DNA of 64,000 nt from Taxawa tesnikishii (nom. ined.) (lineage: Eukaryota; Ascomycota; Dothideomycetes; Dothideales): the NCBI GenBank assembly GCA_030247885.1, contig JAPDRO010000003.1:1426001-1490000 (forward strand), read 5' to 3'. A model generated the notes under the pieces. The model saw only the letters and a program-made list of their open reading frames with translations. It was not told where the DNA came from and did not search any database. A program made the position numbers and the translations under genes. Below, piece by piece: positions 54,209-64,000 of the stretch. Numbering within the stretch: the stretch's first letter is position 1; each line of letters starts with the position of its first letter.

Positions 54209-55416
54209 CTATCGTATACTGTGCAGGCAAAGATCTAACATCCGCCACAACACAATGCTATCCAGCGCCCTCGGAATACGTACGCCAGGCTGTCCAGCGG
54301 GCAGTTTCACAGCCACAGTACGCCCACATTGGGATCCGCCGCGTCGTAAGTGTTCATCCGAACCATGATCGCCATCAATCACTACAGAGACAGAAAAGCG
54401 CTCGCCGCCTTTGTCGTCGAATAACTGCGGTGCAAATGTGGCTGCCACTGCCAATGGATCATGCAGCGGTGGACCGGCAACAAGGCCAAAGACATCCGCA
54501 TACGTCCTTGCGAAGAAGGTCAGGATCTCGTTAAACAGTACCCGTACTTCCGATGGATGGTCCTCGTACGTCTCAACATCAAATCCGTACAGGAGTTCTC
54601 TCTGGATGTATTTTGTTCCCAGCATCTGGTGCGTCAGATCCAGGGGTGCAAGCGTCGTCTTCGCCGCTAGAACGGAGTTGCTGAACAGTGCCTGGGCAGC
54701 CTCGGGATCGCAATAGATATTGAATTCCGCCCACGGCGTCCAGTTTCCGAAGCGCTCACCCTCGCCCTGGACCATGCCCATGGGCGCATCGGTAAATCCG
54801 CCGCCGACTGCTCCGCCCATTATGGCCAAGCCCGCAATGTGATCTGCGAGGTCGGGGTACGCAGCAAAGAGCAAAGCCGCGTTCGTGAGAGCACCAGTCG
54901 CTACGAGCCATGCTGTCTTGGGAGGCTCTGCGGAAAGAGCGGCATGCATTGCGCTGATGGCAGACGTGCCCCTGATAGCTGGTACAGTGGGAGTAGGAAG
55001 GCACGTCGTCCCATCGAGACCAGTTTCGCCATGGATGTCTGGTGCTGAAGTTGGTGCACGACAGAAAGGCTTACTGGCCCCAACATAGACTGGGATGTCT
55101 TCACGATTGATGGCTTTGAGGATGGCGCGCGTATTGTAGGAGGTGTTGTCGAGCGGCGCATTGCCATAGACGGTGCTGACTCCGAGGAGGGTTACCGCTG
55201 GGCATTTGGCCGACAGGAGGATTGCAAAGGCGTCCTGGCACGGCAGCATCAGCGGCGATGCTGGGAGAGGGTGGACGTCGTTCGTCATACATCGTGTCCT
55301 GTATCACAGTCCAGCCATATCGACACTTCTGTGTCGGATGCGCCTTGCCAGATGTTGCGGGCTTCTTTACTGTGCTTCTCCCAGTCGGGCGCTCTCTCAT
55401 GTAGATTGTGTAACAT
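54209..55416 (-). CDS. Inosine-uridine-type nucleoside hydrolase
   Basis: Hydrolyses ribonucleosides to base and ribose for salvage (Urh1-like). Exons on the minus strand are 55416-55291 and 55234-54209; about 383 aa, with a 56-nt intron. Splicing completes the Ca2+-binding Asp cluster WLDCDTGHD-DAFAILLSA, equivalent to the family D-x-D-x-G-x-D-D motif. Other landmarks are LLGVSTVYGNAPLDNTSYNT, WLVATGALTNAALLFAAYPD, IAGLAIMGGAVGGG, AEFNIYCDPEAAQALFSN and HDPLAVAATFAP, with the active-site His. The start MLHNLHERAPDWEKH is the nearest upstream ATG and gives a longer leader than usual. No frame shift is seen. Confidence 0.88.
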
Positions 55417-55794
55417 GACACGCCGATCCTCAACTGCTCTGTTCCGGAACGGAATTGTTATGTCCAGATATATGGGGGATATACACATATATGAGGGACA
55501 AGGAACAGCAGATGTCCGCAGTATCAAGTGGTTGTGTGGCATCGCGGTACAAGTAATATGGTACAGTATATATGTATATATATATATATGTGACATGATT
55601 CATCGTGCGCAAACCACCTCCTCATCTCCTCGCTCTGTTTGCGCGCCCCCACCCGCACCCACGCACCCCACGCACCTGCCTTAGTTGGGCGAGGAAGTCA
55701 CGACGTCATCACCAAAAGCATTCCACACGCCTAAACAACAGCGTCCATCTGCACAACATGCCAGACGGCACACACATCCACACATATACGTCTA
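55417..55794. promoter_or_regulatory. Divergent promoter with TA repeat
   Basis: 378 bases between the nucleoside hydrolase (minus) and the PXB gene (plus). It contains a TATA/TGTA alternating tract at about 55566-55590 and a C-rich segment at 55645-55680. Confidence 0.45.
55566..55590. repeat. TA-rich microsatellite
   Basis: A mostly TA dinucleotide tract with one TG interruption, in the shared promoter. Confidence 0.85.
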
Positions 55795-57843
55795 ATGTCA
55801 GACCCCGCCGCGCTTACTACCGCGCAATCCAGCGCTCTGTTGGACCTCCTCGCCCACCATGAGACGTACGACGAGATCGAAGACTTCAAATCTCCCCATG
55901 CCATCCACAATTATGGAACGCCTTTCCAGGACAACATCGAACAATCAGCCTCGCCTATTCTTCACAGCCTGTTGAATAGGTTCGTGTTGAGACTACCTGG
56001 CTTGCGCGACATCTCTCCGGACTTTTGGAAGGTCAGGGTGCAGAATATCATTGAAGAGCTGTCTGCTGCGGAGCTCAGTGAGAGTTACGACAAGGGCATA
56101 TTGGGTATTCGGAAGACGCTGGCGACGGCAGTCTCGGCCTTGATCGAGTACCCGGCTAGGGGCATGCTGGGTGCCTTTCCCAAGGATCCGGCGGCTTTCG
56201 AAGAGAGGGAATATGACAAGACGAAGGGCGATGATGTCTTGCAAGCCTTCCACGCCTTCCTACAACAACTGGTCTACGGACAACTCTTCGATTACATGTA
56301 CAAGAAAGCCGCTGAAACGGACGACCTGAACCAACACACCTCCCTGGTGCAAGCCGCGCATGAGTTTGTGGTGATAAAGTGAGCCATTGTCAGCTCCGGC
56401 CCGCTCTCCGGCCCACAACGGGGACCAGCGCTGACATGCAATAGCCTTGCTTCCTTCATACACTATACCCTAATCCTGTCTCCCGAAGGCCCTTCTCTAC
56501 TACGTATGCTCGAAAATGTCCACAAGATGCTGCCTTACGGCCTGGCCAGGCAGACGCTACGGATAGGGAATGTAGCGACCATGATCAGCGGAATGATGAA
56601 ATTGCTACTAGCAAAGATGAGCATCGGCTCTGTCACGAACTGGCTGGGAATGAGCACCGGTGCAGATGAGGGAATGAACCTCTTGCAGCAGATCATGTCT
56701 ACCGTCCTGGGCTGGGACAAGAGCGAGCTCAAAAAGCGGATAGACAAGATTCAGAAGGACAAAGATGCGCCCAGTAAAGGCGCTAGAGATGCGATAGATG
56801 AATGGATCAAGGCAAGCCGAGAAGAGCACCTGGAGACCCGCAACAGGAGCAGTAAGTCTTCATATTGAATCGGCGGCCCAGAGCTAAGTCAAAGCTACCC
56901 AGGAGAACAATCCATGTCTATAGTCTCGGTCATTCTGTCTCTGTCATCCGCTAGCCCTGATCTAACGGAAGCCCAACACGCCAAAGCGCTCGAGTACCTC
57001 TCCCTTAACCTATCCATCCGAGACCGTGACGAGATCATTCGAGTTCTTTGCCACCACAATCCTGACCACCTCACACAAGCTATTCGTGACGGCGTCAATG
57101 CTTACACGCCCATGATCCGTCAAGTGCACCAGGCGGTCGACCTGAGCTCCTTTGTCGGAGACTTCGAGAACTTCTTGACCGACATGATCAAGATGTCCAA
57201 GCCCGGTTCAGGCAAGAGAGACAAAGGCGGTGCAAGACCACCAAGTGTAGAAGACTATGTGGATCTTCTGCACAGATACCAGAACTCGACGCACCGTTTC
57301 CTACACCAGGTCGCCAAGAACGGCAAAGAAGTCACCCAATGGTTCCAGGACTATTGCCACGACGCGGCCAAGGAATTTCAACAGCCCTCCGAAAATGAGA
57401 CTTCTGTTACCGACTCACTCAACTCAGCGTTCCAGAAACTCTCCGCGGAGGACCAAACTGCCGTGCGCAAGGAAATTGACGCCTACGCCGCCTACCTCGA
57501 CGCACTGCATGCCTCGTCGGCAGACCGCATCCGCGACGTCGTGAGCAACAGATCCAGCACCGCCTACGGTCCCGGCGCGTATCTAGCGCGGTGGCAGGAC
57601 TTGTTGGATTCGACGCTCATCACGCCGAACAAGGCGGAGGGACCGGTGCGGACGGGTGGCAGTAAGAGTGTGAAGGAGGAAGCGAGGAAGGATGTCGATG
57701 GCGAGGATAAAGGTGGGGTGAGCGAGAAGGTGGCGGAGAGAACAGTGAGGGACAAAACCCCAGTGGTGCCAGGAAGCGAAGCCACGAGAAGATTATTGAA
57801 GGATGGCTTTAGGGGATTGTTGAAGGAAAGGTTGGGATCATGA
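55795..57843 (+). CDS. PX-associated (PXB/DUF3818) protein lacking a PX domain
   Basis: Related to the PXB and DUF3818 regions of fungal PX proteins (yeast YPR097W/Lec1, linked to lipid handling at organelle contacts). Exons are 55795-56378, 56445-56851 and 56903-57843; 643 aa. The N-terminal PXB block has LLDLLAHHETYDEIEDFKSP, LLNRFVLRLPGLRDISPDFW, ESYDKGILGIRKTLATAVSA and SLVQAAHEFVVI. The middle DUF3818 block has MSTGADEGMNLLQQIMSTVL, LNLSIRDRDEIIRVLCHHNP and STHRFLHQVAKNGKEVTQWF. A charged tail ends LKDGFRGLLKERLGS. I see no PX fold (no RRYSDF-type motif). All splice phases agree. Confidence 0.85.
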
Positions 57844-60800
57844 GGATAGAGTTTCGAACGACTTGTCTACGTGTCCATCTGCGTTCATCAGATCACCTAC
57901 AGACCTACAGACTTACAGACCTACAGACCTACTCACACTTCGTGCGTCATATCGACCAACCTGCTAGAACCAACCCAGGGCGTCCAGAGTTGCTACCTTC
58001 ACGTCCACTGTCGGGAACCCATTGAGGGCCTCTTTACTACGAACGCCAGTCTTGTTGCAGATAAGCGAGATGCCCAAAAACATTCCGGTCTTACAGTTGG
58101 TAGTGCCGGCCGTGAATGCGACCCGGAAGATGTGTTGGACAGAGCCACCCACTCCACTGGCTTCAGTCTGGAACGCAGGCTTCCTTTCCAACGAGGGTGT
58201 GCGCAGGCTCTGACATGGTTGATCGATCATATACATGCCTCCGATGATGTTGGTTCCTCCCGGTAAACGTCGCCGAACATCTGGAGCCGCTCAATCTTAG
58301 CTGTAGTTTCTTCGTGTTAGTTCCCTGGCTGCGGCGATCGGCACCGGCACCGGCACCACTCTAAGCCAACGACGGGCGGAAGTTTAGGATCTGACAAGGA
58401 TTCGGCGTCAGCTGCCCAACCGTGAACAGCTAACCTAGAGCTTGTGGCTGTTGAGTTCGAAGCTACCGATGCGAATGTCTCAGACGTCCCGCCATCCCTG
58501 CAGTAACGCGCAAAGGGTTTCGGCATGCCAATGACACAAGTAGGTACCGACAGCCTGGAAGGTTGACATAGACGCTCGGTTAGGCGCCCCGCTCGCGAAC
58601 GCCCAAGCCGATACGTGCATGACGTCTCCTGACAGGGTCCTCCCACTGACTCGGCTTCCAGCGACCAGCGACCAGCGACCAGTAAGAGTACCCCGCAACG
58701 TTGAAGCTGCAACAGAACGACGATCTTTGATTTCTCGCCACTATGCATGCACACGCATGCCTCAGATGGGCGTGGCACAGGAAGCAATTTGTGGTTGATA
58801 GGGGTTTCTCTGACCAGATGCTGTGCCGTTGGAAGTGCCGTCCGAGGGGCAGCGCTAAGTGTGCTGCTGCTATTGTCCTTCCGCCCGAGCAACAACCCCC
58901 GATCTCCACGGTCAATAGGGCTGTCGCCCCTTGTATGTGGACTCACGGCCGACGGTGCGCCTAACCTGCCATGCCAAGACCCACGGCTGTGACCCAAAAG
59001 CTTGACAGGACGCTAGCCAGTGCCCGATCGGCAACGAAACTTGTGTCTTCTAGACTTCTCAGCCGTAGTTTTGTCGGTAGGGATGGTCCATGGCGCTGAC
59101 GGCAGAGAAGAAGAAGCGAAGCAAAGCAAAGAACGGAAGATGGTCGAAGGACAAGCAAGACAGGAGTCAATCGAGCGAGGTTAGGCTGGAGGCTTGTAGG
59201 CGACCCAGCCGAGTCATGTGCGTGTTTTCTTACGCCCAGAGAAAAACTTGGCGCGGAATGAAGAGCGGAAAAATCACCGAGTCTTGGCTGAAGGTCTGAG
59301 GCTGAAACCCCACACTGAGCCGCTCTGTGGGGATAGTGTATACTATACGACATCAACACGGAAACAACACACGCGCGATGAGGTGGTGATGGGGACGCAG
59401 TCACTAACCACTCCATCTGGCCGTGGCCATGTACATTTGACGAGCCCCGTGTTGCTTGATCCGTCGATCCTCCTTGCTCATCCAATCGCCAGAGCGATCC
59501 TGTGGACAGTTACTCCGTGGCTATGCCGGGAACGGCAGGGTCCTGCATCGCGCTCCACCGAACATGATCCGAGGTCTTCCTGTCCTAGCAGCGAGCCACG
59601 ACACGTCTCGGGCTGGGTGCCGTGTCCTTAAACGAACTGCTGTTGACGAGTGCTAGTGTGCCCGCCACGTATCCTGTCAAAGAAAAGCATTGTCGTGCCG
59701 GCAATACTAAAGCCCCGAAAAGCAACCTTAACCTTAACAAGACCATGCACACCGAGTGTGGCCGAACACTGTACCACCGCGTCACGGTGAAGATTACACC
59801 ACTACAACAGTTGATGTGTGACCGTCGCCGACACATGCCTTCGAACTGGCTGGAACAATGCGAGGTGCCCAGCCGAGTCGGCAATCTCCGGGCGAGACAG
59901 AACCGCGATGCATAGCAGGCTGCAGGCTGCCGACCAACCTTCCCCTTTTGACCCTTGGCCGAAGAAATCCGGGGGCCCTCGGGAGCCCTCCGAACCCCTT
60001 CCCAAATTTCGAGTCAATGCCCGTTGACCCGGTTTCCGAGACATGCTGCACGCGCACGCGTCTTTTGCTTCCCCTCGCCCACAGGCTATCTGACTTGGCA
60101 AGCACTGCACGCTTGACTCTCACCTGCTCTGTGGTCACTGTGACCGCACTGCACTGCCTGTTGCAGCCCAACTCATTACGCACAAGCGCCCGGGAATTAC
60201 ATCACCAGATAGCCACGAACCAAACCTGAGGATCCGCAGCCAATGTTCTGCCGTATCACTAGATACGCCGGTGAGCCTTGATCATGGTACGCATGTAAGG
60301 TGCCACAAGCATGTAAAGAAAGGGTGGCCGGCAATCGAACCATGTCGGGCACGGTTGATACGAAAAGCCACAACAGCTGCCGGCAAGCTCGTAATAAGAT
60401 TGACTTGTCATGTATGGGCTGCGGCGCTTGCCTTTGTTCCGTCAGATCTCGACTACGTCTGGTCACTCCCTTATCTCCGGGTATTGCGCCCCGAACGTTG
60501 AGAGCCGCGCTTGTTCATGGCGCATCTGCGTGTGTCGCGTGCTTGGCTCGGTCCCGTATACGTGTGCGAATGCGCGTATAATCGCTTAGCAGTTCTTGGT
60601 CGACAGCTCGTGAAGTGGGCGAAGACGCATGCAGGGTTCAAGCACGTAACAGTGAGCCCCAACGAGTGACCTGCAGTCCTATCAGGAAAATGCAGATCCA
60701 ACTCCCTCCCCAGCCAAGCAATGGATCCAGACACCAACCACCTCATGGCGGTCTTGACGGTCTGACAACGCATCCACGAAGGGTCTTGGGGAGCCCCGGT

Positions 60801-60942
60801 GTCTGCACAAGACTAGCAGGCTAAACGCTTCGTGTACTGTCTCAAGGTGTCGCAAACTGTGGTCTTTGATCGGGCTCGCGACTGTGAGGTCTGATAATCT
60901 GTCGTCTGCATCGTGCATAATCGAAAAGTGCTATGCGTAGTC
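57844..60942. other. 3.1-kb convergent gene-poor gap
   Basis: It lies between the 3' ends of the PXB gene and the Zn2Cys6 gene, so no promoter is needed here. It holds an 8-mer tandem repeat, short GCGACCA and GGCACC repeats at 58661-58681 and 58340-58357, and no recognised protein. The longest frame (58317-58997, minus, 226 codons) is Ser/Arg/Cys-rich and unlike the neighbouring genes in codon use. No tRNA-like cloverleaf was found by eye. Confidence 0.4.
57895..57934. repeat. 8-mer tandem repeat, ACCTACAG x5
   Basis: Five tandem copies of ACCTACAG, the third and fifth with one and two changes, 50 bases after the PXB stop codon. Confidence 0.9.
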
Positions 60943-63856
60943 CTATCTGCCCTTCCCCTGGGCCCTGCCGTTACGCAATGCGCCGAAATACATGTGGCGC
61001 GGAACCCCGTAAACGATATCCTCCTGTAAAGCGAGTTCTTTCCCAACTGGTGCTTCGATCGACCATATACGTTCGTCGCCGGTCGCAGCGCTGATCCTCT
61101 GCCCAGCGGAACCCCGGATGACTCCTCTAATCTGTGAAATTCTCTCCTCGGCCATCTTTAATTGGCCTTTCGCGCTAGTCCAGTACTTGGAGATTCTTTC
61201 GAGAATGAGGATGCCCGCGCCAATAGCATCCATCGTCGGAGCAAGATCGTCCAAAGACCCGCCTGCTCCAAGGATGTCAATGGCGGCTAGGGTGACATGA
61301 CCATGAAACGCAGTCGGAACAGCGGGGACGTCTGTATCGGTGTTAAACTGATGGTCGAGGTTGTTTAGACTGCGCATCATGTTGAGGTACTGCATCGCAG
61401 CGTTGTGTGCGGCAGTTATGTTTCGGGCTACAGACGTCGGCGAGAGCACCTCATGTCGGCCATGTCGAGCAATCTTCATCCGGGTCAGGTAAAGTAATGC
61501 GTGCATGGCAATGTAGGTTCCGGCATAGCGATGTTGGACACTCTTCGCCAAGTTCTCCTCTCCAGCCTGTAGGTACATTGGTAATTGTCTCGACCATTTT
61601 TCAACCCGAGCCAGCGTTTCTCCATAGAAGGCCTCGTATTTGCAGGTATATGTGGATGGGTCAAGGTGCGCAGAACGATGCAGGAAGTGCACCACATTCG
61701 ACCAGGTGGACGATATTGTGACAACATGAGCCACTCGTGACAGGGTCGTGGGAGAAAGTGCCGTTGTCGCCGTGGGATCGAGAGAGCCGACATTGAAAAA
61801 TGGAGCATCCGATGGTGCGCCGTTCTCAAATGTGCTTTCTTCACAGGGCAACCGTAAGTGGACGTCGTCGGCGTGAATAGTGAAAAGTGTGCTGCTGCAC
61901 TGGCCGGTGTAGCACTATTTCCCATTAGCCTCGTCCAACGATGCGTGACAGCCCTTCCGACGTACATCCAGCAAGAAGGCTGCCCAGAAAGTTCGCCGAG
62001 CACATTCCACCAATTGATCGGTCGGCATCCTGAAATACGCTCGAGGAGCGTATTCTTGCGTAACCTCCGAGCAGCCGTTCTCTGTGTTCAAGTGCAGTGC
62101 GCCAATAGCTCGAAAGGCGGACCCACAATAATCCCATGCTGACCCTTCTCTTCCACTGGCAAAGCTATACAGAGAAAGAAGTAGACGACTTTGTACGAGA
62201 GGCAGACTGAAACGCCCGTGCTTCTCAGCAACGGCATGGAAAGCCATATCCGCGCAGCCTTGGGCAAATGGTGACTGCTGTCCATCTGTTATGAATACGG
62301 AACCGAGTGCAATCATGGCGTAGAGAAGCATACGTTCGCTACCACTCTTCTTTTGGCATCTTCGTACCCAACGCATGAAATGGTCTCTGGGAAACATGCA
62401 GTAGACAGTAGAGTTGACGTTGTCGAAAAAGGAGTTAAGGTATCGCAGCGTTTCCTCGGGTTCGACTTCATAGGGGTCAGAATCCCACTGCGAAGTCATG
62501 ACTGATAGCGGACGCTGCGGCATGTCCATCATACGTGGCCTTTTCTCGTCGTCATCGGATTGGTTTGTGGCGCTATCAGCTGGTGACACCGGTGTTCGTG
62601 ATCTGAGAGTGTGAGACGAATCTTGGGACGAAGAGTCGCGTGTCTTCGAAGGACTTGTGTTTGCTGGAAGGCAATGAGTTCGTGTAGACAAATTAGATCC
62701 AACGGATCGTCTCCGTTTGGCTGTGGGCATCTCTACACAGTCGTTGTCACTCGACCTCGCAATCGTGTCAAATTGGGCACGGGAGGCCGACAGGTTAGGC
62801 GTAGCGAGGGTTGCCCCGGCAGCTGTGTCGCCTTGGGATTGTTGAGCAGGGGGCTGCAGACTATTAGCTGACGAGGAAAGGGGTATGACCAGCCACCTTA
62901 CCGGACACATTCCCGTTTCGCCTTCTCACATTGTACGCAGCTTGGATTGCCTGGTTCGCATTTGATCTTCTTCTCTCGGCAGCTCCTGGTAGGTGCATTA
63001 GTTGGTGAAGAGCTGATGAAGGTATCGCACCATGACTCACAGGCAAGCCTGTGCGAGACGCTTCCTGGCTTTGCCAGCTTTCGTGGTCCCCCAAAGTGGA
63101 TTGACTGGCTCTCCGTCGATAATGGTCGGACATGTACTTCCGTCCTGATATATGTAGACCAAGCCTTCCCCGGGAATTTCACGCTGACCAACACATTGCA
63201 GGCTGTGTGAAGCAGTTGTCGCGGCAGTACGCGACTGACTTACGCTCTGCCGCCTTTCCATGCCATGGCCGTTTACCATGGGAGGCCCAATTTGACATGA
63301 TGTGGTAGTCAAAGGACCGGCTCGATGTGTGGCCACGAATCGGTTATTCAGAGGGGCGGGACATCCAATCGTTGGTTCACCGGTGCTGGCGCCGGCGCAG
63401 ATAGGACAGAACCCGGGTGAGGATTAGTTGTCTGGACATGGAACGAATCGCTCGGATGGACATCGCTTTGTCGCTCTGGAAATGGAGGAGGGACATATGC
63501 GTGCCTAATCGGTGATGGTTGCGGCAATCTCACGGTTTGTGGGGAGCCGGGAAGCTGCTTGCGACTCGTGGACGACAATCCGGCCATGCGGGTGGTGGAG
63601 CAGGCGCAGCAGTCCATCCTCTACCGAACGGAGATCGGGCCTCTGTACGAGTAGTGGGACTCAACAACTCAGCTAAGCCCGGCAATGTCTGTCTTGGTGT
63701 TCCACGGTCGCTGTCGAACGATGCGGTTGATAGTTGTGGTGGAGGAGGCGCAGATTGGATGTTGGTCGGCTCTACAGGCCTAGGCGGCTCTGCTTGTGCT
63801 ACGTTTGATCCACTTGGTCTGGGGGAGGTTGTTGCATTCCATGGTGCTGCATCCAT
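60943..63856 (-). CDS. Zn2Cys6 transcription factor with fungal-specific domain, two frame shifts
   Basis: Nuclear regulator. Exons on the minus strand are 63856-63041, 62985-62902, 62860-61966 and 61914-60943; about 922 aa. The N-terminus is Pro/Ser-rich. A conserved lead-in (GLVYIYQDGSTCPTIIDGEP, WGTTKAGKARKRLAQ) precedes the Zn cluster, completed by splicing as ACL-SCREKKIKCEPGNPSC then VQCEKAKRECV, a six-Cys Zn2Cys6. The middle-homology domain includes YLNSFFDNVNSTVYCMFPRD and, across a 51-nt intron, ARRTFWAAFLLD-CYTGQCSSTLFTI then HADDVHLRLPCEE. The lead-in recalls RosA/NosA-type developmental regulators, but that is a weak recollection. Frame changes near 63590-63592 and 63353-63356 (G runs) are needed to keep exon 1 open, and its length is two bases short for the splice phase. 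Confidence 0.85.
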
Positions 63857-64000
63857 GATCGCTCCTGATCGGCACTCTTATAATTGTGAGGGGCCGGATA
63901 CATAGTGCGGTGTAGGCGTAAACGGTCGAACACAGAAGCTTCGAGTGAGCCTGGCAGGTGAATGCGGACGCAAATTGCCGGAAGTTATTGGCTATTAATT
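63857..64000. other. Promoter edge of the Zn2Cys6 gene
   Basis: Only 144 bases upstream of the proposed start are in the window; no element is recognised. Confidence 0.4.

Noticed and set aside
58317-58997. 226-codon minus-strand ORF in the large gap
   Set aside because: No domain, no start context, Ser/Arg/Cys-rich composition like a random frame, and the other strand is also partly open.
60325-60360. Possible tRNA B box (reverse strand GGTTCGATT)
   Set aside because: No matching T stem, acceptor stem or A box could be paired around it.
61915-61965. An in-frame stop in the Zn2Cys6 regulator after DEANGK
   Set aside because: The stretch is a 51-nt intron (GTACGT...AATAG); removing it joins AAFLLD to CYTGQCSS as in the domain family.
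11382-63592. Programmed ribosomal frameshifting or RNA editing as the cause of the frame changes
   Set aside because: The sites share no slippery heptamer or downstream structure that I can see, occur in unrelated proteins, and almost all lose exactly one base in a run, which fits sequencing error better.

Overview
The window is nuclear DNA from a filamentous ascomycete (Pezizomycotina, most likely Dothideomycetes; the class is an inference). The evidence is many 41-240 nt introns (mostly about 50-60 nt) with GT...AG borders, compact head-to-head and tail-to-tail genes, and fungal families such as Zn2Cys6 and C2H2 regulators, Trk K+ transport, an AA11 chitin monooxygenase, DUF3433, DUF6601 and PX-associated (PXB/DUF3818) proteins. 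I see no transposon, virus-like element, rRNA, tRNA or CRISPR array. I also see no secondary-metabolite backbone gene.

Layout. 1-9 kb: 3' part of a C2H2 regulator, a Nudix protein, an alpha/beta hydrolase, an LRR-like remnant and a small secreted Cys-containing protein. 9-14 kb: Yar1-like ankyrin protein, PQ-loop vacuolar transporter, small hypothetical gene, pyroglutamyl-peptidase-like gene. 14-20 kb: secreted pectin methylesterase and Trk potassium transporter. 20-33 kb: glycogen synthase, proline dehydrogenase, TFIIIC tau95-type subunit and the PP2A B56 (Rts1) subunit. 33-40 kb: cytochrome c oxidase subunit VI (Cox6/COX5A), a broken hypothetical region, an ELO fatty acid elongase and a DUF6601 membrane protein. 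40-51 kb: AA11 LPMO, a large DUF3433 membrane protein, ribosomal protein L4 and TAF11. 51-64 kb: SRPBCC protein, GH105-like hydrolase, nucleoside hydrolase, PXB/DUF3818 protein, a 3.1-kb gene-poor gap and a Zn2Cys6 regulator.

The genes are mostly unlinked housekeeping functions. The only loose theme is extracellular polysaccharide attack: pectin methylesterase, a rhamnogalacturonyl-hydrolase-like enzyme and a chitin-active AA11.

The strongest structural signal is technical or genomic rather than a new pathway. Eleven genes carry about fourteen single-base-type reading-frame shifts, nearly all losing one base, most of them in mononucleotide runs. Several hit strongly conserved, normally indispensable proteins (PP2A B56, glycogen synthase, TAF11, TFIIIC). 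I read this as homopolymer miscalling in the assembly, with a degenerating duplicate as the alternative. Gene spans below are given across these shifts. I did not find a convincing undescribed system.
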